64,000 nucleotides of DNA from Allodiplogaster sudhausi (lineage: Eukaryota > Nematoda > Chromadorea > Rhabditida > Diplogasteridae), in NCBI GenBank assembly GCA_945643635.1, contig CALZFC010000021.1:3955001-4019000 (forward strand), written 5' to 3'. The translations under genes were made by a program, and so were the position numbers. Shown here in pieces: positions 35,101-46,898 of this stretch. Below the pieces are notes generated by a model. It had not been told where the DNA came from and ran no database searches. It worked only from the letters and a program-made list of their open reading frames with translations. Within the stretch, counting starts at the first letter, position 1; each line of letters opens with the position of its first letter.

Positions 35101-35289
35101 GCTGGTGGCTAGCTAATCAATAAATTGTGTAATTTATTTTATATTATTAATAAAGTTTAAACACCTTCAGTTGTCCATACTTTCCTTTTCAGACACCATT
35201 TTACCGACGACGCATACAACATGGAGCACAGGAATTGGGGCAGCTTCGCTTCCTGGCGTAGCTTCAGCACAGATGCACCTTACTGGTGA
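32113..35289 (+). CDS. PPP1R3-type glycogen-targeting subunit of protein phosphatase 1 (CBM21)
   Basis: The protein brings PP1 to glycogen, where it dephosphorylates glycogen synthase and phosphorylase. Exons in phase: 32113-32219, 32367-32493, 32727-32868, 33555-33733, 33871-34026, 34256-34416 and 35193-35289 (stop 35287-35289), 322 aa. Residues about 80-90 contain the PP1-docking RVxF-type motif in CRKNVRFADDCG. A CBM21 domain follows: FRQRLETGKVSLENIVL, GTIKVANVAFEKRVFVRWTS, RIEFCVGFV and EYWDSNDGTNYAL, the last two being the typical glycogen-binding end. The N-terminal part is acidic and Ser-rich. Two adjacent introns begin with GC rather than GT. The first exon is missing; 31936-31964 (SSLLDTGSS) is an in-phase candidate. 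The family is certain; which of the PPP1R3 paralogues it matches cannot be told. Confidence 0.85.
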
Positions 35290-37332
35290 CTGCCCTACCA
35301 TATACGCCTTGCTATGGTACTCATTCATTGAGCTCTCGCTTCAGTCATAGACAATTTACTTATTTCGCGTAATTCTCGTTTAAAAGTTTCTTCATGTAGA
35401 TTTGTATAGTGTTACGATTTTGCCACCTAACAATTAGCGCGACCCTTGATGCCCTGAAAGTTGCTCAATCAGAACCCGAGATATTGTTTACCCTCGCTTT
35501 GATAGGACTAGATGCTGCTGACCTTGTGGGCCGGCATATACTTACATTAATGCTTAACATTGACAGTCTAGCACGTTTCTTTTCTTTTTGCCTCCTTTAC
35601 CTTCCTTCTGCTTGTAGTATCCAGATACTACTTCTTCAGTGCAAAGGCTGGTAGTCGCAGCTGTCATTCTATTATGGCGCCCATGTCATAGATCAATACG
35701 CACAGTTAATTAATATACTTCATATTCAGAGAGTTTTATCCCTAATTGTGCTATGCTATTTCGTAATCGTATATCCTGAACGAGTTATTCATACACGCCT
35801 GCTCAATGATAGAAGCTGTACTTGTAACCCTGTCCAATAACCATTGTTGAGAACGCACATCTGGTCGACTTCATGGTATAATATTAATATCGAGCTGCTT
35901 TGGCTAGACAACTCGTTTCTTGTCTATTCCTACTATGAGTGCATTTAGCGTTCATACAGTGAAGTTGCTGATTTTGAAAGATTCCCACATATTTTTTAGA
36001 TTGTTTATTTGTTTGCAGTTAACTCTATGCCATACCCGTCCCTGGGAAATATCATGAATCACAAGCGCCATATGTTGCCTTCCTTAGCTTGGTAGGTGAA
36101 TGGCAGCTCTTACGGGTGACTTGACTGAAAGATGAGTGCTCATAAAAGGCATCCAACTAATATAGATTACGCCTGTTTTACTTTGAGATATCGTTGATCT
36201 ATATAGACACCGGATAAAGTACGAATAATAATAATAAGCACTGATGGGTGGTGGCAAGGAACAGCTTATGCCTGTGAATTGAGGAAGAATTGTTCAGATT
36301 GACATCCATGTGATGATTTGATGAATAGTTACATCGAGGGAATTGTTTTCACCTGATCGACCCGTGCTGAAATATAAGGAAGGAGTAAAATGGGTCAAGT
36401 ATATATACAATACAATAAAAATTTCGAATTCAGATGAGCATTCTCCACTTTTCGAATAATCGGGCCCAAACGGGCCGACCAGGGTTTCCGCAGGCATAAT
36501 CATCAAATAGCCCGGCCCGGCACGGGTCCATGGAATGCTGGGCCGCCGGCCCATCGGGAAGGGCCGGGCCGTTGAAATCTCTGCACCCAGCCAACTCGTA
36601 TGCCATTGACATGGCATAATCATCAATAATTGTTAGATGCTGTTGTGGATTAATGTGTATATAAGAAGAATACGTGACGTTGCTATTCAAGGACAAATTG
36701 GACTAATTACGCCTGCACTATTCCTTCCCCAGAATGCATCCCATAGTCCGCAAAGGATTACATATTCCATCCCTATATAAACCCCTTCTGCCCGTGAATA
36801 AAGTGTCATACGTGTTCTTCTCTGGTGTTCCTGCATCGCATCTTCTCATCCCCCGACTCTCGGATCTCTGCGGCTGGTCGTCGTTCCCTACGTCCCCCTC
36901 CTTGCAGGTTACGGAGGTGTTTGGAAGAGGAGTGAGGATAAGGAAGAAGGATAAGGAAAGGAGTACGGCCAGTGAGAGTGCAGAGATGTAGGCGAGAGAG
37001 ATAAAAGAGTCCTGGAGGACTCGTGTGAGATACAGCAAAGAGTTTGCTGGCGAGAGTGTCTCGCCATACGATATCTAGCGCTTGTGTGAGAGGCTAGTTT
37101 GGTGAGAGTGAGGAAACCTTGTGATCGTTCCTTTTCTTGCTTAGACAAAGATCAACTGATGCTTCAGATCATGGTCTATAGCAGCAGAGATCGTGATAGG
37201 CTGATAGGATGTAATCAAGTGAAGGTGTACCAGGGAATGAATGTTAGGCCTTCGATCGATTTATAGGCGCCCCTTTGAACATAGGGAGTCTCAAAAATGA
37301 AGACGGATCCAGAAGTTTCTTGGTCGTGGTTG
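35290..37332. other. Spacer with diverged repeats
   Basis: No gene is supported. A GC-rich patch with CCCGGCCCGG and GGGCCGGGCC lies at about 36465-36575, bracketed by a 14-bp direct repeat (GGCATAATCATCAA at about 36493 and 36613). The part from about 36720 to 37150 resembles the DNA on both sides of the Tc1/mariner element at 49.9-55.1 kb. Confidence 0.5.
36720..36975 (+). repeat. Diverged dispersed repeat (second copy at 49665-49938)
   Basis: Both copies share, in order, a CTATTCC start, a CGCATCT..CTCATC phrase, TCGTCGTTCCCT, a C-rich patch, CAGGTT, and GAGGAGTGAGGATAAG. This copy has TATATAAACCCC followed by AATAAAG, a TATA-box plus polyadenylation-signal pair typical of an LTR or promoter fragment. 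Confidence 0.5.
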
Positions 37333-37586
37333 TGTAACGGAATGTCCCATTCCGCACGCTTCCTTCCCTATCGTCCTTTCCTTCATATGCGTAGCTAAGT
37401 GCATTCCCATTGCCCTTCTGACTTCAAGCCATCTCTAGTCAGTCTCCCCTAGGTGGCTCTTCCTGAGCGGTTCCTTCCTCTTGTTGGCCTGGTGTTGGCC
37501 GGTTATCGAAGATAAAACTCCAAAAACCCAATTCCTGTATCGAAAGGCAGTGAAGTGAACTACAATATCAGCGTCTTGTTATTACA
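37333..37586 (+). mobile_element. Solo LTR, copy 1
   Basis: A 254-bp sequence begins TGTAACGG and ends TTATTACA (TG...CA, with TGTAA/TTACA inverted ends) and is flanked by the 4-bp direct repeat GTTG. A related 258-bp sequence at 55804-56061 has the same ends, the shared phrases ATCCCATTCC/GTCCCATTCC and CTCTTGTTGG, and its own flanking repeat. There is no coding sequence, as expected after recombination between the two LTRs of a full element. Confidence 0.7.
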
Positions 37587-38121
37587 GTTGCTCTTCTCAC
37601 GACATTGATTACAGTGAAGCGGTCGTTCAAGCATCATTATAGAACTCGAGGAAATCTCTTACAAGTTATTTGCATCAATATACATATGTATGATGCGAAG
37701 TAAATTCAGAAAGAATAGATTATGAATACCCCATGCTACCATATGATATTCCCATCCTCTACTTCCACTATCACTATTGCGAAAATGCTTAATATTGTTT
37801 GTTCGGTCACTTTCATGTTATATTTATTGGACACATACGATTAGTTGGGACTCCTTTATTTTCCATGTTACGCACATTATACACTTGTATAGAGCCGACC
37901 GATTCTGCTGTCTTCACGTCTATTCTTGGCTGATTCAATACATCGCAAATCGACCAACTCAGCATCCTTACGGAACTCTTTAGGCATACATAACAATCAG
38001 TATTTCATATAGGAAGCCAGAACGCGTGAAAGATGGATTTTGTGTTTTAATTGAGCTTGTGAATTGATATATAATTGAACACCGCATGTTATATTTACTA
38101 ATCGTAACTCTCTCGTGAGCA

Positions 38122-38235
38122 ATGCAACTTGGCGCTAGTTCCATTGATGTGCGAGGGGAGATAGCCTCGGGCTCATTTCCTCCACCGGGCGCGGCCACTT
38201 TGACAGTGGATGAGCGAACTCAATTTCTTCCGCCC
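38122..38235 (+). CDS. Candidate first exon, owner unclear
   Basis: ATG at 38122 opens 38 codons (MQLGASSIDVRGEIASGSF, then PPPGAATLTVDERTQFLPP) ending at a strong GTAAGG donor. It lies upstream of the TARP gene on the same strand but ends in phase 0, while the next TARP exon needs phase 1. It may be an alternative start joined through another exon, or belong to something else. Confidence 0.35.
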
Positions 38236-38940
38236 GTAAGGGACCAAGTCGGCAATTCTAAGCATTTGCCATTTACATGGGGATTTGTGCGAAGGAGGAA
38301 GAAGATGCAAGAGAATGAGTAGTGTTGGTAAGTCGAGCGGAGCGCACACTTCTTCGATCCAATGCTTTTCTGCCTCAATTTGTCATTCTAAGGAAAAGGC
38401 TAACATGTGTATTTGTTCATATTTTGTAACTATATAATTTCTTTAACCTCTCCAAAGAATATTGCCATTGAATGTTCCTTCATGCAAAAGAACAACACTG
38501 CTCTTTCCATGCGCGCTCCATACATTGCCATCCATGTCCCCTCCCCCTTATTTGCCCCCCCCCCTTTCGTGCCCTCTCCATCTCATCATGCCGAGTCCCC
38601 TTCTTTCCTTCCTCACTTCTTTCTTTCTTTTCATTCACACGTTGGCCTCATCTGAGAGATCCCTTTGCCCTTGTTCGCCACACAAATGTTAGCACCATTG
38701 AATCGCGTTACCTCATGTTTCACGATGAAGAGTCGACAAGTTCTGCTTTCAGGGCTCGCTTGCGTGAGAGCCGAAGACTGTTTAGCCTGCCTGGGGGGTG
38801 GTGAGCGAGAAAAGAGAGAGAGATACAAAGAGTGAGAGAGAGAGAGAGAAAGAGAGGAGAGAGAGAGCGAGGGAGGGTGAGAGGAAGAGACGCCTCCTTT
38901 GCTGCTTGCGTCCGCACGCAGCGCAAAAGGCTAATTAGGC

Positions 38941-41600
38941 ATGGCACTCGGTACAATTGCGGAAGAACCGCTCGCTGCCGGACTAGAGGGCAGTAGAGAA
39001 AGAAGAGTAGGAGGAGGAGAAGGAGGGGGAGGAGGAGAGAAAGGAGGCACCCGCCGCTACCACCACAACCATCTCTCGCCTGCCAAGGACCCGTGCGAGA
39101 GCAAGCAGCAGCTGGGCAGCACTGCTCGCTGGCCTCGCCACTTACTTCAGCCACAACAACAGCCGCCTCGTACCACCACCGAAATGCGCATCACCGAGAA
39201 GATATCCAAAGTTGGCCACTTCCTTCTTATTTGGCCGTTATCTCAAACATCGTGCCACGGAGAATTGAAAAGCTCGTTAAAGTAACGAAACTTCTATGTT
39301 TCACGCTATAAGATGGTTTTTTCATTCTAATTTTTTTTCTCTGCGCTGCATCTCGAAATAGCCACGCGCATCCACGTTTGCATGTTTAATCCTTCCAAAT
39401 CTGTGTCTTCCGGTCGCGAGGGGCATCTTATTCGATTGAGGTCGGGACATCGTCGCCCACAAAGCAGTCCTTTTTTCTCTACCTACATTCCCTGCCCTTA
39501 CTCTCCCATCTCTCTCTCCTTTCTATTCTCTTGGCTGTCTAATCTTCTCCCGACTCCTCCTATTTCTTTCCTTCGCTTGCATCCCCTGTCATGCCTCGTG
39601 TGTTAGATGACATGGGTACGTCAAGTCACCAGAAAGGATGACCAAAAAATTGAATTGTTCCACCTTCCTCCCTACTTTACACAAACAGATATGTATGCAC
39701 ACAATCGTACGGACAAAAGTGCAAAAAAACCCTGAACTGATAACTGATAAAGGAAACATGCACAAACTCTGCTTGCTAATCTCGATTGCTCGTCACAAAT
39801 ATTCTTCAGCTATTTGATTTGTTTTATTTTCTCCCAAAATCGAACAAATTATCTTAATTGGGAGCGCGAATGTGTAGTTACAATTAGCATATTGTACGGC
39901 AATATGAGACGATGTGAGCCGTTCATTCCACTTCTGTCACAGTGCGTGATCGAAGCTCGCTGCACGGACGGCGTCCTCTTCTCATGTGCTGCAATTGTAG
40001 GCGCAAGCGTCCTCATCCTTCAGGTACAGAACAACCAAGCACAAAGACAATATAGACCGCGAGATGAGGCCACAGAAATCAATGGAAAAAAATTAATTTT
40101 GGCCGGGTCCATTACTCCCAGAAGCTAAATTTTTGCCCTGCGAATGTAGTCCCACAGAGAGAGAGAGAGAATAGTTGTAAAAAAATTGAAAAAGCCACCC
40201 AAATTGCTCCTTCAATCCGTTCAGACAATGCCCTTGCTCTGTGACACTTGGGTATTCCTCACGGAGCCGCGTCCAATCAACAAGACCAATGAAAACGGCG
40301 AGCAATTGGTATGAAGTCAAAATTTCACTTGTATTGTTTTTTATGGTCGAAGAATTTTATAGCCGTTTAACGTCTTAAAATTTGGAAGTAATTTGAACCA
40401 TAGGAGGCTGTATACAACTATCATGCCGGATACTTCCGAGTTTGTCGTGAATTTCGAAACAATGGCACGAACAACGTCTACTTGAGCGAACTCGAAATGC
40501 CGCGTTGGTCATGCTGAATATTTTAGGATCATATTTTAATAATTTTTCAATTCCTTGAATTATGTATTTTACAGGTTCTGATGGCTTCCTTCACTGTTTC
40601 ATCAATCCTTTATTTTCGCGAATTGATCTCAGCGAGTTCAGCGTTGCGTCATTGGCAGTAATCAGTCAGATGATATATCTCAAACATTGATTGCATTAAT
40701 CGAAGACGAAAAGCAGGCCGAAAGGAACAATAAAACAAAGTATAACACACACAGTCTTTCTCTATGTTTAGTGGCAGCCTTTGTTTGAAAAATATTGGAA
40801 TAGTTGAGGAAATATTGATATATAATCTAGGAGGACAAATTAGAATCTTAAACGAAAAAATGGTTTCGACATTCCACGAAAAATTTGGTAATTTTTTCTC
40901 TTTATTTTTCGGTATTGCCGTTTGTTTCTTGAATAAGTCACCGTTGTCATTTCAAGGAACAGAAAAAAAACGAAACGATGGTTTGACAATTTGTTTTAAA
41001 AATGGCAATCGAGGAATAATCTTGTTCGCACGAGTGCGAATGACTCTGATATTTATTGTCGCGCAATTGCGCTTCATCTTGTCAATTAGAATTCCCCGCC
41101 AAATATCCATTCTTAAACCATTTCAAGCGTTGCGGTACGCGTTGCGTACCCGCGTCTTTTTGCTTGGTCGCTTCAAGTGTCTGATTTATTTCTCCGTTTC
41201 CTTTCTCCCGCGTCGGTGCTTTTCTTCGTTGTCTCCTCGAATTATTATTTGTTATGCCATAACTCCTTCTTATTTCAGGTATATTCCCTCTCCGACCTTT
41301 TAGCATCCTTTCCCTGTCCCCTTTAGTCCTTTTCAGAATCTCAGAAACCCAGTTGATTGTCACGTTTATTAATTATGTTTTGTCATTTCTTATCGCTTCT
41401 CGGTCTTTCCTTTCTTTGTCTTCATTCCTTCGAGTCTTCTCTTCATCGAGTCTTCTTGTTTCTAAACCATTCTCGCTTACGCCGCTTGTTGTTGTTCCGG
41501 TCCTCCCACAACCTCGTAACGGCTTCTACCGTTGTTTAAGGGTTAAAGACCGGCAGCACAAGTGGCTCGCGGATCTTGCGCTTGGCTGCCAATGTTTCCG

Positions 41601-41648
<48 letters not shown>

Positions 41649-44600
41649 TCTTCTCTTCTACTCTTCTCCACACACCCCTCTTTCTCATCTCCGGCGCAAG
41701 GCCACCCCGGTAAAACCCTTTCCTTCCCTTCTTCTCTTTCTTTGTTTCTTTCCTTTCCTCATTTCAGGTTTTCTTTCTTTATTACTTATTCTTTCTTCTT
41801 TTATTACAATCCATATCCTCCTCCTCCTTTTCAGCTTCAGGTCTCAGTATAGAATCTAGAATTTAGTTCTGTTACTTTGACGTATAGTGAATTAATTCTG
41901 GACTGATATCAAGGATCATTTGGAAGTGATAAATCTGTTCTTGTTCTTCGACGAGTTAAACTACATGTCATTGTGAAGTGGAAACAACCGAGTCAGCGAG
42001 TCAAGCCCTTTATCGATCGATACGAGATGAACAAGGGCGGAAACTTGCACATGGTGCGTCGGCAGATTCGACACCCGGACATGGAACTGGCAGGCGAGCA
42101 TGTCCATCCCACTTCCACCGACTCACTCGAAGTCCAGATCAAGGAAATGCCAAAAAAAAAAGAAAAGGGTGCCTGAGGTCCAGGCCCGAGAGCCTGAAGT
42201 CTACTAGGCCCGAGAGCCGGAGGACCAGGCCCGAGAGCCTGATGATGCATAGGCCCTAGAGCCAGAGGACCATTCCCGAGAGCCTGATGATGAATAGGCC
42301 CGAGAGCCTGAGGTCCAGGCCTGAGAGCCTGAAGTCTTCTAAGCCCGAGAGCTCTGATAAGGATGAGGATACGCACGTCGTGCTCGCACTCACGATCGAG
42401 AGCAGCGACGATGACGAAGTGAATAAGAAGAAACCCAACCCCTCCCGGAACACGACTAAGGCCAAGCCACGCAACACGAGACGAATTCTTCTTCATGATG
42501 TTTCCCCCGCAAGTTTCCCTGATCGCGAAGCAGCAGCGGCAGCACGTGCTGAACGTGCAGAGCGCAGCGGGCAAGAGCGCCGCGGCCCAACCCAACACAG
42601 GGAAGATAAGGAAGCATCTCTTGTGGCAAGGCAGGAAGAGACTGACAAGGAGTCAGTCGCGACAAGGAAGGAAGAAGACAAGGAAGAAGGGGAAGTCAGC
42701 AATGACGGCGACGATGAAGACGACGATGTAGATGCTGCTTCTCATGACGAGGACGATGACCTCGCCTCTTCAAATGAAGGAGACGGAGGGGAAGTGTTCC
42801 CTGCTCCACAGCAGCAACCAGTCGTCTCTGAAGAGGACGAAGAAGATCCTTCTGTCCAGTTTCCCCCTCCACCACCAAGGAAAGTGCCGACCATCTCCGA
42901 GGCAGAGAAGAAGGCATTCTTGAGGAAGTGCGACACGAAACTGAAGGATCTACACCTGTGCAGCATGAATGCCTTCGGATCAAGAGACCGCTTGCAGACC
43001 AAGAAGGAGAAGATCGAGAACCGACTTTTCGAGACTTCCCCCGCCAGACTACAACAATCCAGGAATCAGCTCACCGACTTGATCACTGCATGTGACGAGG
43101 ATATTACCGTATACTGCCAAATGTATACCAAGTACCAGGAGCACACCAACAACTTCACATACAAGCAGTCAAAGGCCACGGCGGAGAAGAAGCTGCAAGG
43201 CTTCGAGAGCGTGCACGGTGCCGTGCATTCCTGGAACACAGTTGCAGAAGGCGGAGCAGATGCAACAAGCAACTCGACTCATCCAACTCATCGACGACCG
43301 ATTAGCAACAGAAGAGTGGAGAAGTCCAAGACGGTCGAAGGCTCCCTCCCCATCTCTCACAGATCGATTCCCACCCACGAGAGAGGCGGGATCTTCAGCA
43401 GATGGAAGGACGGAGCGCCGAGTACCGTACTCGCTCAGTGGAAGGGCGAGCGTTGTCAGGCAAGAGTATGACAACCGACCACCAGCGACAGAGGAGAGAA
43501 GTCATCCGCCAGCGCCTCCTCACAGATCGAAGAGGACAATGCAAGAAGCTAGAGCCTCATCAAGCCACCGATTCCAAGAGGACTCGGAAGGTGATGATCT
43601 ACAGTGGAGACAAGAGCGGAACGAGAGGCAACAGCTCCATGGGCGACGGAGCGAGAGACCCGGCGCACAAGGCGAGGATCGCCAGCCGGAAGCTGCATCG
43701 ATTGCAGCGAGAAGGGAGCAGCACCGACAACCGACTCCCAGAGAGGAAGACCTGTCCTCGCGGATCAGAGACAGGCAAGAGGATCGCCGCCCACAGCTGC
43801 CACGTCTCACTCTCCGCACTTTCAGCGGAGACCTAGAAGACTACGAGACCTTTATGGTAGACTTCAAGGAGACAATTGACAGCAGAGACGACCTCTCTAA
43901 CTACGACAAGATGCAGTACCTGAAGATGTCTCTCACGGGAAAGGCTCTCAACATGCTCGACGGACTTTCGCTAAGTGGTCACGATTACCACTACGCCATC
44001 CAGTTCCTCGACCGCAGATATGGTGTGAATAACCTAGCTCTTCCCACTCTTCATGCAGAGCTAGAGGCGATTCCTCCTGGCGCACACACACTGGACAAGC
44101 AGAGCGAAGTCCTGAGCAAGATTCATGCCATCATCAGGAAGCTGAACCGCGTCACGAAGACAGTTCAGACGGACGCATATCTGCAGATGAAGATCCTTGA
44201 GAAGTTCTCTAACAAGACGCAAGACGAGATCATTCGATGGCTGCTCGAGCACCGTGATGAGAATGGAGTCCTCACCAATCCCACCACAGGACTTTTACTC
44301 TTCAAGATCACTTAGATCATCAAGAATGAAGAGTACGCCACCGCGATGAAGAATTCTTTGAGTGCATCCCGGAATGCACGACAAGGCCACTCCCAGCAGT
44401 CGTTCAGAGAAAGCGACTCATCTGAAGAGAATCGGCATTCCCAGCAATCGTCGTTTAGAAATAACAGCGGCAACCAGCGGAACAACTCCCGCCCTCACTC
44501 CTTCCAACAACGACAGTACCAGTCGCGACCAGTAAAAAGGAATCTGCAGGCGCGAGAGAACAACGACGATTGTGTATTCTGCGAGAAACACAAGTCGTCA

Positions 44601-46866
44601 AGAAGATGCAGAGCTTTCCCTTCTGTCGACGAGAGGATGAAGGTGGCAACCGAGAAGGGTCGCTGCTTTCGATGCCTCCAGAGAGGCCACAGAGCCGAGT
44701 TCTGCAAGGAGAAGCACCACGAGGCACTCTGCACACAGCAGCATTCTACACACCCAGGAAGAGACGAAGGATTCCAGAATGAGTCCGTCTCTGTCATCTC
44801 TTCGTCAATCCCGCTCTGTCTTGCATCTGAGGATAGCAAGCACAACACTCCCTTAACTGTTGTCCCATTGAAAGTGAACAACTCGGAGCAGCAGATTCGA
44901 GTGATGCTGGATACTGGCGCCAGCATATCGATCGTCTCGGAAGAGTTCGCACGACAACACGGCCTCCACTCAGTTGGCAACAAGGAGTTGTCCATTCAAG
45001 GAGTTGGCGGCCAGAGCACCGGGAAGAAGAAACACGATATTGTTCTTCTCTCTCTGAAGATGCTGGATGGCAAGTACATGACCATTCCAGCATATGTATT
45101 CCCGAGCGATCGTCCTTCAGTACCGAGCACGAAGTTGGACCAGAAGGATTTCAACTTCATTAGGAAGCAGAAGATCTTCCTTGCGGAGCGAGTTGCGAAG
45201 GGAAGCAAACCACTCTCCCCACCAGATGCAATTCTAAGTGCCAGGGTGAGTCTGGACATCCTCGAATTCCAGCCTCCGGATACCCTGCCCAGCGGCCTCC
45301 GACTACTCCACAGTAAGTTCGGACGACTCATTGCTGGCCCGACGAGCCAGCCGGTGGAGGATAGCCTCGTTCCCACCCTTCATGTCTCCTCTAAGAAGGA
45401 TGACCCACGCGGATCCCCTACTCAGCCTCTACCAGCGAAGACGGACACCGACAGATGTGTCTTTTGCAGAAAGCACACAAGGTCCCACGAATGCCGCAAC
45501 ATTCCATCCATCACAGAGAGGACGAAGTTGGCCAGAGAGCAGAAGTTGTGTTTCAAGTGCCTTCAGGAAGGCCACACTGCAAAGGTCTGCAAGCAGACGT
45601 GTCCCAGTTGTAAGAAAGGACATCACGAAGCTCTCTGCAAGAGGTCGAAGAGTCGCTTTTCTGGCAGTCTCCGGCAAGTTGTCAATATCGCGAGCTCGAA
45701 GACAACTCAAAACTGCACCCAAGAGGGTTCACTGCCATCGCGATCGACCTTCCGCCCACTTCGCAGCAGCAGCAGCAGAGTTGCCACTCTTCCCGTTCTC
45801 ACCGGCGCTCGTTCCCTCTCACTGGACTCGGGCCTGGACCGGCAAAACGGACAGGACATCGGAAGAAGGAAGCAGCCAACTCGGAAGGCGAAGTACAGGA
45901 ACTCCAATGGGTTGCACAAGTCTTTCTCGGGCGCCCCGCAGCGTCACAAGGCCGTTGCCTGTGATGACTGCCAGATCTGCTGAGAATGTGCATACTGTAT
46001 CAACCGTACTCATCGCTACTATCATGTGCTGTCCTCGATATTTCTTCCACTATTGATGTTTCCTGATGTTGCAACTCAATCTTCGGATCTCTCTCTTTTC
46101 ACTCCTCATCTCAATCTTATTGACCCGGCGATGTATGATTGAACCCGAGAAGAGCCTAACCTTGCAAGGAAACTTCATTCCCCGACTATGCCACTTACGC
46201 AGAAGCAACCGACGAGGACAACCAGTACAGCCTTTCCCTGTCCCCTCTTTCTCTTCGTTGTTGTTTTCCTTTTTGTGCGGCCCCAGTGTTCGCACGAGTG
46301 CGAATGACTCTGATATTTATTGTCGCGCAATTGCGCTTCATCTTGTCAGTTAGAATTCCCCGCCAAATATCCATTCTTAAACCATTTCAAGCGTTGCGGT
46401 ACGCGTTGCGTACCCGCGTCTTTTTGCTTGGTCGCTTCAAGTGTCTGATTTATTTCTCCGTTTCCTTTCTCCCGCGTCGGTGCTTTTCTTCGTTGTCTCC
46501 TCGAATTATTATTTGTTATGCCATAACTCCTTCTTATTTCAGGTATATTCCCTCTCAGACCTTTTAGCATCCTTTCCCTGTCCCCTTTAGTCCTTTTCAG
46601 AGGCTCAGAAACCCAGTTGATTGTCACGTTTATTAATTATGTTTTGTCATTACTTATCGCTTCTCGGTCTTTCCTTTCTTTATCTTCACTATTTCGAGTC
46701 TTCTCTTCATCGAGTCTTCTTGTTTCTCAACCATTCTCGCTTACGCCGCTTGTTGTTGTTCCGGTCCTCCCGCAACCTCGTAACGGCTTCTACCATTGTT
46801 TAAGGGTTAAAGACCGGCAGCACAAGTGGCTCGCGGATCGTGCGCTTGGCTGCCACCGATTCCGCT

Positions 46867-46898
<32 letters not shown>

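Noticed and set aside
41353..41859. 168-aa frame in the 5' LTR (and its copy at 46617-47114)
   Set aside because: It lies wholly inside an LTR and translates CT-rich DNA; LTRs of this kind are not coding.
42051..42080. tRNA-like sequence after the 5' LTR as a real tRNA gene
   Set aside because: It starts with TGG at the LTR edge and resembles only the complement of a tRNA 3' half, as a primer-binding site does.
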